A DNA stretch of 49,945 nt from Bacteroidales bacterium (GCA_017549765.1 JAFYNM010000026.1:1-49945), one strand, 5' to 3'. Counted from the stretch's first letter, positions 23,950-33,824 are shown. Numbers and translations: made by a program. Notes: generated from the sequence alone by a model not told the origin.

Positions 23950-24786
23950 CTATTTCAACAATTTCGAGAGAGCAATCTCGGAACTTCCGGCACGGGAATC
24001 ACCAGTCCAGTTCGGCATGGATTTCAAAATTTTTGTCACTTCTCTAAAGAAAGCAATCTCCTGGGATGATGTAAAAACATTGCCGGGTTGTGACATAACA
24101 TCGGTCACCTTCCCTTTTTCATTGATGATGAGCACAATATAAATATCATCATATTTGGGTTCTCTCTTCAAAGAGGCATAGGGGGTAATCCGCTCCTTCA
24201 GATAGTCTTCCAGCGATCCTTCGATGGATGGTTTCCAATGGATAGGGTTAGTTTCATCCGGCAGTTCAATAACAATACCTTCCCATTCAAACGTTTCAGG
24301 GTCATTGGCACGCTCTGTAGACGCCAATGCCTGAGGAGAGGCTGTGTTGTTGGAGGTGTCATGTTTTTCAACCGGATTCAAGCTCACCTCTCTAACTGTC
24401 TTTTTGTTAGGAGACGATGGGTCTGTCTTTTCAGCGCTGTTATTCGTATTAGATGATAATTCTGACGAAACGGATGGCGAATTGGAAGAGGAAGTTTCTG
24501 TCCTCTCAGCGGTAGAGGGCGTGGGATTTTCCCCGGAGGAACGGCAAGCACCCATCATCATGGATGAGACCGCGATGCCTGTCACTGCTACCACCTTGCC
24601 TAGATTCTTGCGCCGTTGCAGTTCTCTTTCCAGATACCGCACCTGTGATTCGCAATAGGGACAGGTGCCGCGGCACTCGCCCTCATGGGTGCAGTCGTGC
24701 TCTGCCAGAGGGATGTGGTTCACTTCTGCAATGGTTTTTCGCACCTCTTTCAGGATTCCACAAGTCTTTTTTCCTCGGTTCGCCAT
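23950..24786 (-). CDS. Cys-motif membrane protein with TonB-C-like end
   Basis: 278 aa. The N-terminal 60 residues carry Cys9 and a C-x5-C-x3-C-x2-C cluster (Cys32, 38, 42, 45, in a CTHEGECRGTCPYC context), followed by ESQVRYLERELQRRKNLGKVV, a module I recall from Bacteroidota proteins and a likely metal-binding site. A hydrophobic stretch (residues about 64-80) ends MMMGAC81, either a membrane helix or a lipobox-like site. A Ser/Thr-rich low-complexity linker (about 85-165) precedes a C-terminal domain with the beta pattern of TonB C-termini (YIVLIINEKGKVTDVMSQPG). Function is unknown. It is convergent with the tRNA. Confidence 0.65.
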   Translation of the reverse strand: MANRGKKTCGILKEVRKTIAEVNHIPLAEHDCTHEGECRGTCPYCESQVRYLERELQRRKNLGKVVAVTGIAVSSMMMGACRSSGENPTPSTAERTETSSSNSPSVSSELSSNTNNSAEKTDPSSPNKKTVREVSLNPVEKHDTSNNTASPQALASTERANDPETFEWEGIVIELPDETNPIHWKPSIEGSLEDYLKERITPYASLKREPKYDDIYIVLIINEKGKVTDVMSQPGNVFTSSQEIAFFREVTKILKSMPNWTGDSRAGSSEIALSKLLK

Positions 24787-24856
24787 GATGATATAAATTA
24801 TTGAAATTATTACCTGACGTGTTTGTTTTTAGTGTTGTTTTGGTGACTGTTTTTGA

Positions 24857-25783
24857 TTATTCTTGTAGCACCTCTTTGAATGGCGCGTAGTTGCCGCCGT
24901 TCGGGCCGCCCTTGATGGCGAAGAAGATGTGCGGGAAGACGCCTGCGAATTCAGGACTGGCCATGATCTCCTTGAAGAGTTGGGCGACATGGCGGGGCGG
25001 GTTGGCGAAGGCTCCGCAGCCCAAGGCCCCCAGCACCAGCGTCTGCTGCCCATGTTTCAACGCGATTCGGAAGATGGTACGTATCTTATTATATATGGTA
25101 GGAACCAGCGACGCCTCGATCCGCTCCTCGCCGTCTTGCAAGATAGTCCGGGGATGGTTGAGCCCCGCCACAGCAATGCAGTTGACGTGGAAAGGCTTGT
25201 CCAACAGGGCATAGCCATGCGCTTCGGTGTCGCGGAAGACCGTCACCTTCGGGGTGAAGATGCCGCCATGCTGCCGATGCATAGGGTAGGAGTCCGCCGC
25301 CCGTGTGACCCCGAACATGTTGCCGTAATCAACATATTGATACAAAGAACGATAATAGTCTGAACAGCGGAACAGGTACTCCTCCTGGGCGCCGGAACCA
25401 TTCAGGACTCCGCCGCCGGGTGTGCTTGCACTCGCCATGTTGAGTACACAGACCTCCGGATAACCATCCTCTACCAACGTGCGGGCAAAGGCCAGACAGT
25501 CGCGCGCGACCACCTCGAGATGAGTCTCGTGACGCTGCTCCACTTCGTTGACCGGCAGCCGTTTGCTGTAAAAACAACTCTCCTCCGCGATGCGGTCGTA
25601 CAAAGGCAATTCCACCACACGACCTTCGGCTGTCTCATAACATCCCGCCTTGACAATCTGGTGCGTGTGAAAGAAAACCTCCTGCCGCAACTGCTTGATG
25701 ACCGGGTGACTGTACGGCTTCTGCGCCCCCGCAAATCGGAAACTCCAGGACGACGCGTCCCATGTGTTCGGTACCTGATTCAT
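24857..25783 (-). CDS. TIGR02452-type macrodomain protein (bacterial PARG-like)
   Basis: 308 aa from the preferred ATG (25781-25783, MNQVPNTWD). The diagnostic GGGVLNGSGAQEEYLFRCS is the GGG-x6-8-QEE signature of poly(ADP-ribose) glycohydrolases, where the second Glu is catalytic. VLNMASASTPGGG, VTVFRD and LVLGALGCGAFANPP are other conserved macrodomain blocks. Members remove or bind ADP-ribose; in bacteria they are often linked to ADP-ribosylation signalling or phage conflict. No ADP-ribosyltransferase is seen next to it, and it appears monocistronic. Confidence 0.87.
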   Translation of the reverse strand: MNQVPNTWDASSWSFRFAGAQKPYSHPVIKQLRQEVFFHTHQIVKAGCYETAEGRVVELPLYDRIAEESCFYSKRLPVNEVEQRHETHLEVVARDCLAFARTLVEDGYPEVCVLNMASASTPGGGVLNGSGAQEEYLFRCSDYYRSLYQYVDYGNMFGVTRAADSYPMHRQHGGIFTPKVTVFRDTEAHGYALLDKPFHVNCIAVAGLNHPRTILQDGEERIEASLVPTIYNKIRTIFRIALKHGQQTLVLGALGCGAFANPPRHVAQLFKEIMASPEFAGVFPHIFFAIKGGPNGGNYAPFKEVLQE

Positions 25784-25869
25784 TTTCTTGTCTTGTTTTA
25801 AAATGCAAAAATGCAAAAATTATCCGTTCATCCTCCGAAAATTTTGTCGTTATATCCGATGGATCCTTT

Positions 25870-25907
25870 GTTGAAAAACTGTTTACATGCTGTTGAAAAA
25901 CGGTTTA
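25870..25907. repeat. two direct copies of GTTGAAAAACnGTTTA
   Basis: 16-bp copies at 25870-25885 and 25892-25907 differ at one base and start 22 bp apart, i.e. two helical turns. They lie upstream of rplS. They could be a protein-binding site; the reverse complement TTTTTCAAC is only loosely DnaA-box-like. Confidence 0.5.
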
Positions 25908-26014
25908 TACAGTGTTAAGTAGTTGTTGTATAGTGCATTGTATATTAACACGGCTTGTGTGACAATCTTAAATAAAAAAAATGATTGATAGTGAGATTCG
26001 TAGAGAAAAAAATG

Positions 26015-26022
26015 TATTTTTG
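26015..26022 (+). promoter_or_regulatory. -7 box of rplS
   Basis: TATTTTTG within AAATGTATTTTTGCAGCC, leader about 35 nt. The wider context is almost identical to the promoter-like segment of the CRISPR repeats. Confidence 0.65.
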
Positions 26023-26064
26023 CAGCCTTAAAAAACTGGAATAAAAATAAAAGAATATAAAGAG

Positions 26065-26418
26065 ATGAAACACGAATTGATTCAGTACGTAGAGGACAAT
26101 TTCATTACGAAGAATGAGTTTCCGAAATTCAAAGCCGGCGACACCATCACCGTTTCCTATAAGATTGTTGAAGGTTCCAAAGAGAGAATCCAGCAATTCC
26201 AGGGTGTGGTGCTTCAAATCAAAGGCGAAGGCACGAACAGAACGTTCACCGTTAGAAAGATCTCTGGCGGTATCGGTGTGGAGAGAGTGTTCCGTTATGA
26301 CACTCCCCTTATTGCCGGCGTGACCGTCAACAAACGCGGTGTTGTTCGCAGAGCCCGTATCTATTACCTCAGAAATCTCACTGGCAAGAAAGCCCGTATC
26401 AAAGAAAAGAGAGGCTAA
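26065..26418 (+). CDS. rplS: 50S ribosomal protein bL19
   Basis: 117 aa, full length for bL19. The family sequence is clear: FKAGDTITVSYKIVEGSKERIQQFQGVV, the TFTVRKISGGIGVERVF block and the basic C-terminus GKKARIKEKRG. It binds 23S rRNA at the 30S-50S interface. It is monocistronic here, with a promoter and a strong terminator, and is not linked to trmD/rimM as in many bacteria. Confidence 0.98.
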   Translation: MKHELIQYVEDNFITKNEFPKFKAGDTITVSYKIVEGSKERIQQFQGVVLQIKGEGTNRTFTVRKISGGIGVERVFRYDTPLIAGVTVNKRGVVRRARIYYLRNLTGKKARIKEKRG

Positions 26419-26440
26419 TAGATCAATGGATGAAGAACAG

Positions 26441-26470
26441 AGACTTTCCTTTCGGGGAAAGTCTTTTTTT
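26441..26470 (+). terminator. intrinsic terminator of rplS
   Basis: AGACTTTCC (26441-26449) pairs with GGAAAGTCT (26456-26464), followed by T to 26470. The next gene's -7 box begins 3 bp later. Confidence 0.9.
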
Positions 26471-26472
26471 TG

Positions 26473-26480
26473 TATTTTTG
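26473..26480 (+). promoter_or_regulatory. -7 box of the 26499 operon
   Basis: TATTTTTG in a TTTTGCAGCC context like the rplS promoter. The start codon follows 18 bp after the box, so the leader is about 10 nt. Confidence 0.6.
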
Positions 26481-26498
26481 CAGCCTAAAAAATTACAA

Positions 26499-27284
26499 AT
26501 GGCACTCATACAGGAATTCGAACGTTCAGGCAATCTTCTCTTCAAATACAGAGGACAGATTCCGGTGTTGATCTTTCTGATTGCCTTGCCGGTGGTGTTT
26601 CTCACCAATCAAGACTGGTATGCGGAAGTCGGATTGGGCCATTACAATGGTTGCTACATCACGTTTTGTGTGCTGGCTTTCCTGATCTCGTTGGCCGGGC
26701 TCGTCTTGCGCGCCTATACAGTCAGCACCACCCCCAAAGGCACTTCCGGTCGTAATACCCAGTCGCAGGTCGCCGACACACTCAACACCCAGGGCGTCTA
26801 TTCCGTCGTGCGCCATCCGCTCTACCTGGCCAACTACCTGATTTGGGCCGGCATCCTCGTCTTCACGATGAACGTGTGGGCATTCTTGATTGTCTCCCTG
26901 CTGTACTGGCTCTACTATGAGCGTATCATGTTTGCCGAAGAGGCTTTCCTGCGCAACCGTTTCGGGGAGCAGTTCGAGGTGTGGGCCGCCCGCGTGCCCG
27001 CCTTCCTGCCGCGCCTGCGCCAATGGGAGAAGGGCGACCTCTCTTTCTCCTGGAAGACTTTCGTGCGCCGGGAGTATGCGACCATCTATTCCACTATCTT
27101 TACATATACTTTGACCGACTACGTGCTCTTCTTCCTGATGAACCGTCACATCTACACTTGTATTCCCCTGCACCAATGGCTGCGCCCCTCCCTCTGGATT
27201 CTCGCCGTGGCCACTGTGCTGCTGATCACCATCCACATGATCAAGCACCATACATCTATTTTGAAAAACGACAATCGAGATTAA
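26499..27284 (+). CDS. ICMT/phospholipid-methyltransferase-like membrane protein
   Basis: 261 aa with several hydrophobic helices. The central block TQGVYSVVRHPLYLANYLIWAG followed by YYERIMFAEEAFLRNRFGEQFEVW is the isoprenylcysteine carboxyl methyltransferase / phospholipid methyltransferase (PEMT) signature (RHP...E-E...FG), which binds S-adenosylmethionine at the membrane. The substrate is unknown; lipid head groups are the likeliest. The ATG at 26499 (MALIQEF) is preferred over 26430, which would start inside the rplS terminator. It heads an operon with mce, DUF4199 and GT2 (gaps 18, 12 and 10 nt). Confidence 0.8.
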   Translation: MALIQEFERSGNLLFKYRGQIPVLIFLIALPVVFLTNQDWYAEVGLGHYNGCYITFCVLAFLISLAGLVLRAYTVSTTPKGTSGRNTQSQVADTLNTQGVYSVVRHPLYLANYLIWAGILVFTMNVWAFLIVSLLYWLYYERIMFAEEAFLRNRFGEQFEVWAARVPAFLPRLRQWEKGDLSFSWKTFVRREYATIYSTIFTYTLTDYVLFFLMNRHIYTCIPLHQWLRPSLWILAVATVLLITIHMIKHHTSILKNDNRD

Positions 27285-27302
27285 TCTTAAAATATTGATA
27301 TT

Positions 27303-27713
27303 ATGAACATTACTCACATTGAACACATCGCTATCGCCGTTAAGAGCTTGGAGACGGCTATTCCTTATTATGAGAACATCCTGGGTCTCAAGTGCTACAA
27401 CATCGAGGAAGTGGCAGACCAGAAAGTGAAGACCGCTTTCTTCAAGGTAGGTCAGACCAAGATCGAGTTGCTGGAGCCGACATGCGAGGAGAGCACTATC
27501 GCCAAGTTCTTGGAAAACAAGGGCGAGGGCCTGCACCATGTCGCTTTCGCTGTTCCAGATACCGCTGAGGCTCTCAATGAGTTGGCTGAAAAAGAGGTCC
27601 GTCTGATCGACAAGGCTCCGCGCGGTGGTGCCGAGAACTTGCTCATCGGCTTTGCGCATCCCAAGGCCACTGGTGGCGTCCTGACGGAGTTCTGCTGCCC
27701 TAATAAGGACTAA
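27303..27713 (+). CDS. mce: methylmalonyl-CoA epimerase
   Basis: 136 aa vicinal-oxygen-chelate protein. HIEHIAIAV (His8), GLHHVAFAV (His79) and VLTEFCCP (Glu129) give the expected metal ligands, and the length is typical. It interconverts (R)- and (S)-methylmalonyl-CoA in the succinate-propionate pathway, upstream or downstream of B12-dependent methylmalonyl-CoA mutase. The adenosyltransferase at 23.2-23.7 kb makes that cofactor. Unusually for Bacteroidota, no propionyl-CoA carboxylase gene adjoins it; the neighbours are membrane and glycosyl proteins. Confidence 0.95.
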   Translation: MNITHIEHIAIAVKSLETAIPYYENILGLKCYNIEEVADQKVKTAFFKVGQTKIELLEPTCEESTIAKFLENKGEGLHHVAFAVPDTAEALNELAEKEVRLIDKAPRGGAENLLIGFAHPKATGGVLTEFCCPNKD

Positions 27714-27725
27714 TTCTGTTTTTGT

Positions 27726-28691
27726 ATGAAAGAAAAATCTCCCTGGAACGTTTGCCTCAAGTGGGGGTTGGTCTTCGGTGCGGCATCCATCGTCATGGAA
27801 GTCGTCCGCATGATGGCGCGCAGGCTGGAGATGTCCAACCAGGCGGCGGGCAGTCTTGCGCTGATCATTATCTTTGTGCTGATACTCTATGCCGGCATCA
27901 AGGAGTTCAAGGAACGATATCCCGCTCGTCTCTCTTTTTCCAAGGCTTTTTTGAGCTGCATCCTGATCGCCACAGTCGGATGCGTGATCCTCTTCGGATA
28001 CGAGCTGCTGCATTACACCAAGATCGAGCCCGAAGGACTGGAGAAACGCTATGAGAACTCGCTCGCCAACTACCGCGCGGCTATTGAAAAGGACACGGTT
28101 ACGACCGTCGAGCTGCAGGCCTACCTCGACACGCTCTCTGTCGCCATGAAGACCGCTGAGGAACAATTGGTGGCTGCTCAGGATACCGTGGTGGATTATG
28201 CGATGCGTCAGGAGGTGCAGAAGGGCCTCGGACTTGTGCAGAAATATTACTCCGCCTCTCTAATGAACGAATATCAGAAGAGAAATGTCCGGGTGCTGGA
28301 CACGCTGTGGGATCTTTCCCATTTCTCCATGAATGCGCGTCTTGAATTGATGCACACTTTGGAGCTCTACCTGAATCAGAACGACAAGGCGCCCTCCTCC
28401 CCGTATGTTCGGGAGGTCGTGCAACGTGCCGAGAACGAGATGCGTGCCTTCAGTGTCGCCGACAATCGTTTCGAGCAGAAGAAAGCCAATATCCCGCATT
28501 ATACCAGCCCGGTCACCTATGCGGCTATCAATTCCTTCTTCTCCTGGATCTATGCTTTGCTGGTGGGCATCTTTGTGGCATTGTATCATTACCGTTCCAA
28601 AAACGCCATCGACAGTGTTCCTGTGGAGGAAACGAATCCAGACGATGCCGATGCCGCTACGGAGGATGAAATAGAAAATCAAGAAGAATAA
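27726..28691 (+). CDS. DUF4199 membrane protein with extended central region
   Basis: 321 aa. The N-terminal part has three hydrophobic helices (WGLVFGAASIVMEVVRMMA, LALIIIFVLILYAGIKEF and FSKAFLSCILIATVGCVILFGYE regions), and a fourth lies near residues 275-295 (INSFFSWIYALLVGIFVALYHYRSK region). The pattern fits DUF4199, common in Bacteroidota beside GT2 genes, as here. A long soluble helical segment (about 100-265) separates the helices and is larger than usual. The C-terminus is acidic (DDADAATEDEIENQEE). Function unknown. Confidence 0.75.
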   Translation: MKEKSPWNVCLKWGLVFGAASIVMEVVRMMARRLEMSNQAAGSLALIIIFVLILYAGIKEFKERYPARLSFSKAFLSCILIATVGCVILFGYELLHYTKIEPEGLEKRYENSLANYRAAIEKDTVTTVELQAYLDTLSVAMKTAEEQLVAAQDTVVDYAMRQEVQKGLGLVQKYYSASLMNEYQKRNVRVLDTLWDLSHFSMNARLELMHTLELYLNQNDKAPSSPYVREVVQRAENEMRAFSVADNRFEQKKANIPHYTSPVTYAAINSFFSWIYALLVGIFVALYHYRSKNAIDSVPVEETNPDDADAATEDEIENQEE

Positions 28692-28701
28692 CGTATAAAA
28701 T

Positions 28702-29655
28702 ATGGATATATCTGTCATTATTTCCTTGTTGAATGAAGCTGAATCCATTCCGGAGCTGGTAAGCTGGATTCAGCGCGTGATGGCCGAGCATCAGTTTTCC
28801 TATGAGATCTTGATGATTGACGATGGCTCGACCGACAACTCCTGGCAACTCATCGAAGAGATGCATCAGCAGGATGAACGGGTGAAAGGTATCCGCTTTC
28901 GCCGCAACTATGGCAAGTCCGCTGCGTTGAACACGGGCTTTGAACACTGCCAGGGCGACGTGGTCATCACCATGGATGCCGACCTGCAAGACTCGCCAGA
29001 TGAGATCCCAGAGCTTTATCGTATGATCAAAGAAGATGGCTACGATTTGGTGTCCGGATGGAAGAAGGTGCGCTACGACGACAAGCTGACCAAGAATCTG
29101 CCCTCCAAGTTCTTCAACTGGACTACCCGCAAGATGTCGGGCATCCAGCTGCACGACTTCAACTGCGGTCTCAAGGCCTATCGCAAGGATGTGGTCAAGT
29201 CCATCGAAGTCTATAGCGAGATGCACCGCTATATCCCTGTGATTGCCAAGTGGGCAGGATTTTCCAAGATAGGGGAGAAGCCTGTGCAGCACCAGAAACG
29301 CAAATATGGGGTTTCGAAGTTTGGATGGGACCGTTTTGTCAACGGTTATCTGGACCTGTTGACGATCTCTTTTGCCACCCGTTTTGGCAAGAAGCCGATG
29401 CATTTCTTCGGACTCTGGGGCTCTGTCTCCTTCCTTTTGGGATTCATTTTCACCATCTGGATCATTGTGGCGAAACTGGTTCACCAACATGCCGGGGTGC
29501 ATTACCGCGCCGTCACCGACCAGCCGCTCTTCTTCCTGGCTTTGTTGGCCATGGTGATCGGCTTCATGATGTTTCTGGCTGGATTTCTCGGTGAGCTCGT
29601 CGCCCGCAACGGTTCCGACCGCAACAAATATTTAATTTCCGAAAAATTAATCTAA
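28702..29655 (+). CDS. GT2 glycosyltransferase (polyprenyl-phosphate type)
   Basis: 317 aa. GT-A domain at the N-terminus: ISLLNEAESIPELV, MIDDGSTDNSW (residues 38-48) and the DxD motif in TMDADLQDSPDEIP (Asp92-Asp94). Two C-terminal transmembrane helices (about 235-260 and 275-305) place it in the DPM1/GtrB-like subgroup, which transfers a sugar from a nucleotide donor to polyprenyl phosphate for later use on the outer face. The sugar is not known. It is the last gene of the 26.5-29.7 kb operon. Confidence 0.88.
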   Translation: MDISVIISLLNEAESIPELVSWIQRVMAEHQFSYEILMIDDGSTDNSWQLIEEMHQQDERVKGIRFRRNYGKSAALNTGFEHCQGDVVITMDADLQDSPDEIPELYRMIKEDGYDLVSGWKKVRYDDKLTKNLPSKFFNWTTRKMSGIQLHDFNCGLKAYRKDVVKSIEVYSEMHRYIPVIAKWAGFSKIGEKPVQHQKRKYGVSKFGWDRFVNGYLDLLTISFATRFGKKPMHFFGLWGSVSFLLGFIFTIWIIVAKLVHQHAGVHYRAVTDQPLFFLALLAMVIGFMMFLAGFLGELVARNGSDRNKYLISEKLI

Positions 29656-29724
29656 CACTTTTTTCCAGAGTCTGTAAAGCTTTGTTTTTTTATCAATAAT
29701 CATTAAAAAATACATCATAACACT

Positions 29725-30267
29725 ATGAAGAAAATCATGTTTTTAGTGCTGGTCGTGATGACCACCCTGGGATTGTCCGCACAATCCACGCAAAATGTAA
29801 CGATTCAGACCAATGGCAAATGTGGCCGCTGTGCCAAGGTGATGCAGACTGCCGTTCCTAATTTTGAAGGAGTGCAGGCATGTACCTATGATATGGCCAC
29901 TGCCAAGCTCACGGTGTCTTATGATCCCAAGCAGACGACGGCTGATGCCATCCGCAAGGGTGTCAGCAAGCTTGGCTATGATGCCGACAATGTGAAGGCC
30001 GATGCTGAGGCACGTGCCAAACTGCCCGCCTGTTGCCGTGGCGAAGCCCAATGCGGTGGCGAAGCCAAAGCCAATGCCGGCGAGCACAAATGCCAAGGCC
30101 ATCAAGAGGGTGCGCATAAATGCGCCGGTGAAGCCAAGTCCGGTGAACACAAGTGCGCTGGCGAGCAGAAAGCCGGTGAGCACAAGTGCGCTGGCGAAGC
30201 GAAGTCTGGCGAGCACAAATGCCAAGGCCACCAAGAAGGTGAGCACAAATGCCAAGGCCATAAATAA
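29725..30267 (+). CDS. secreted HMA-domain metal-binding protein with His/Cys repeat tail
   Basis: 180 aa. The signal peptide (residues 1-20, ending LSAQ) is followed by an HMA domain with the GKCGRCAK metal site (Cys33, Cys36) and LGYDADNVKAD. After PACC (102-104) the last 60 residues are a low-complexity tail with six HKC units (121, 131, 142, 153, 164, 174) about 10-11 residues apart, in the pattern GEHKCAGEAKS or HKCQGHQEG. The tail has many potential Cys/His ligands and could store or buffer Cu, Zn or another soft metal in the periplasm. No efflux ATPase is adjacent. It has a strong terminator. Confidence 0.85.
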   Translation: MKKIMFLVLVVMTTLGLSAQSTQNVTIQTNGKCGRCAKVMQTAVPNFEGVQACTYDMATAKLTVSYDPKQTTADAIRKGVSKLGYDADNVKADAEARAKLPACCRGEAQCGGEAKANAGEHKCQGHQEGAHKCAGEAKSGEHKCAGEQKAGEHKCAGEAKSGEHKCQGHQEGEHKCQGHK

Positions 30268-30288
30268 AAGGGCATCGTCTAACTGTCA

Positions 30289-30324
30289 AATACGCTGATC
30301 ATTCGTGGTCGGCGTATTTTTTTT
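30289..30324 (+). terminator. intrinsic terminator of the HMA gene
   Basis: AATACGCTGATC (30289-30300) pairs with GGTCGGCGTATT (30307-30318), 12 bp with two wobbles, then T to 30324. Confidence 0.88.
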
Positions 30325-30363
30325 ATGCGACAAAATGACAAAATGTCAGTAGCCTGGTGGTGG

Positions 30364-30377
30364 CAAAAGTGCTTTTG
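30364..30377 (+). promoter_or_regulatory. small palindrome upstream of dnaK
   Basis: CAAAAG-TG-CTTTTG. Its right half lies in TGCTTTTG, one base from the TAnnTTTG box, about 95 bp before dnaK. It may be the dnaK promoter or an operator. No CIRCE element is present. Confidence 0.3.
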
Positions 30378-30464
30378 GCACAATTGTTGTATGATGATAT
30401 CTCGTGTTTCCAAAGATGATGGAGCACAAGCAAACGATTATTAACAAATAAAAAGAATACAACA

Positions 30465-32390
<1,926 letters not shown>

Positions 32391-32403
32391 CGACGAACCG
32401 AGA

Positions 32404-32430
32404 GCAATGCCAAGCTTGCTTGAGCATTGC
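32404..32430 (+). repeat. hairpin 3' of dnaK
   Basis: GCAATGC (32404-32410) pairs with GCATTGC (32424-32430), and CAAGC with GCTTG inside. It lies between the dnaK stop and its terminator and may protect the message end. Confidence 0.45.
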
Positions 32431-32484
32431 CGAGGTGAGGAAGTTATGGCGGGATTTGCGAAGCAAAGACCGAACATATTACCC

Positions 32485-32522
32485 AAACGGGTGCTGAAAC
32501 CAATCAGTGCCCGTTTTTTTTT
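32485..32522 (+). terminator. intrinsic terminator of dnaK
   Basis: AAACGGG (32485-32491) pairs with CCCGTTT (32510-32516). The inner bases GCTGA and TCAGT extend the stem with G-U pairs, and T continues to 32522. Confidence 0.88.
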
Positions 32523-32536
32523 GTTTGAAAAAAATG

Positions 32537-32544
32537 TAGTTTTG
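32537..32544 (+). promoter_or_regulatory. -7 box of the acyltransferase gene
   Basis: TAGTTTTG in AAAATGTAGTTTTGC, the same context as the rplS promoter and the CRISPR repeats. It is 36 bp upstream of the start codon. Confidence 0.55.
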
Positions 32545-32579
32545 CCGCAGTGTTTTTTGATTGTTTTTTTTTGAACGAC

Positions 32580-33680
32580 ATGGTCATGAACAGCATGGAA
32601 CTCGACGACTTGCAGTCGCGCACGGTGGACTGGTTGCGCTACCCCCTCATGTTGTTGATTGTGGTTTTGCACACCGACACGCCTTTGTTGTTTCAATTGT
32701 CGCAATCAGGAGCGTCGGCCATCTGTTTCTACATATTCCGCACGGTGGCAAAGCTCGCCGTCCCGCTGTTCTTCATCATCTCCGGCTACTATTTCTTCCG
32801 TCAACCGGATGCATTCACCAGAGAGGCTTATGTGTCGAAAATCCGCAAACGCGCCAGGACATTGCTCGTCCCATATCTGTTCTGGAACTATTTCGTATGG
32901 GCATTCCAGATGACTATTGTCGTGCTGCAAGGTCATGCCGACTGGATCCCCGGCGATGCGTTTGCGCCGGCCAACATCCTGGATGTGATAGTAGGATGGG
33001 GTGAAGGGTATAATGGCATGCCGAAGGATTTCCCGTTGTGGTTTCTGCGTGACTTGATGATGGTGTGTCTGCTTTCCCCGCTGTTGCACCTGCTGCTGAA
33101 ATCCAAGCGCCCTTATGTCTTGTTGCTTTTTGCTGCTTTCTATCTCATGCCATGGCCCGCTGGATGGCATCCGTTCTTCGAGCGCTTCCCTTCCGCGCTG
33201 TTGTTTTTCAGTGTCGGGGCATACATGGGTATTCACAAGCAGAACATGGTGGCCATGGCCCGTCGTGTGCCTTTGTGGCTTGGCATTGCCCTTCCCACGC
33301 TGTTTGTCGTGCTCAGGTGCATGACACACAATAATCTGCAAACGTTGGAAGAGAATCTGTTCAGCATCGTTGCGGTGGTTCCGACCATGCAGATTGCTTC
33401 TATGATGGTGGAGCGCTGCAGCCTCAAGCCTGTTTCCTTCATTGCCGACAGCAATTTTTTGTTGTTCGTCCTGCACCCGATCTTGATCATCTATCTCATC
33501 TCGAATCCTTTGTTGGGACATGTCTCTAACACCGTGTTGCATTTTTGGGCTGTGTTTATCGCCGAGATCCTTGTGTCTGCTGTTTCCTGCGTGGTGTTAT
33601 ATGCCATCTTGTCGCGGCTGCTCCCGCGCACGACTTCGTTGCTGACAGGCGGTCGCAGCGGCCGTCAGGGCAAGCGATGA
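32580..33680 (+). CDS. acyltransferase-3 family membrane protein
   Basis: 366 aa from the ATG at 32580; starts at 32586 and 32595 are also possible. About ten hydrophobic helices. TVDWLRYPLMLLIVVLHTD, with the family's essential His in the first helix, and VPLFFIISGYYFFR after it are the acyltransferase-3 hallmarks, then RARTLLVPYLFWNY. Family members O-acetylate or O-acylate sugars of surface polysaccharides, with acyl-CoA as donor; the substrate here is unknown. It is a single gene between the dnaK terminator and the patatin gene. Confidence 0.85.
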   Translation: MVMNSMELDDLQSRTVDWLRYPLMLLIVVLHTDTPLLFQLSQSGASAICFYIFRTVAKLAVPLFFIISGYYFFRQPDAFTREAYVSKIRKRARTLLVPYLFWNYFVWAFQMTIVVLQGHADWIPGDAFAPANILDVIVGWGEGYNGMPKDFPLWFLRDLMMVCLLSPLLHLLLKSKRPYVLLLFAAFYLMPWPAGWHPFFERFPSALLFFSVGAYMGIHKQNMVAMARRVPLWLGIALPTLFVVLRCMTHNNLQTLEENLFSIVAVVPTMQIASMMVERCSLKPVSFIADSNFLLFVLHPILIIYLISNPLLGHVSNTVLHFWAVFIAEILVSAVSCVVLYAILSRLLPRTTSLLTGGRSGRQGKR

Positions 33681-33750
33681 TCTTTGTTCAGGCACCTCTC
33701 TGCCGACTCTGGGAACTCTCTCTTTTTTTTTCATGTCAGGTACCATGCAT

Positions 33751-33781
33751 TTGATAATTGATTATTTTTGCCGATTATCAA
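33751..33781 (+). promoter_or_regulatory. patatin promoter framed by an inverted repeat
   Basis: TATTTTTG (33763-33770) is a -7 box lying between TTGATAAT (33751-33758) and ATTATCAA (33774-33781), perfect 8-bp arms. A dimeric repressor bound to the arms would cover the promoter. Confidence 0.5.
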
Positions 33782-33824
33782 TTCCTTGTCAAGGGTTAGT
33801 ATTATTCACTAAATCTAATATACG

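Noticed and set aside
25860-25960. Replication origin
   Set aside because: The repeats are only loosely DnaA-box-like, just two copies occur, and no dnaA, dnaN or similar gene is adjacent.
26526-28166. 546-codon open frame antisense to the methyltransferase, mce and DUF4199 genes
   Set aside because: It crosses three recognisable genes and their short gaps; no family resemblance.
30268-30464. CIRCE or other HrcA-type operator upstream of dnaK
   Set aside because: No TTAGCACTC-N9-GAGTGCTAA pattern is present; only a short unrelated palindrome was found.
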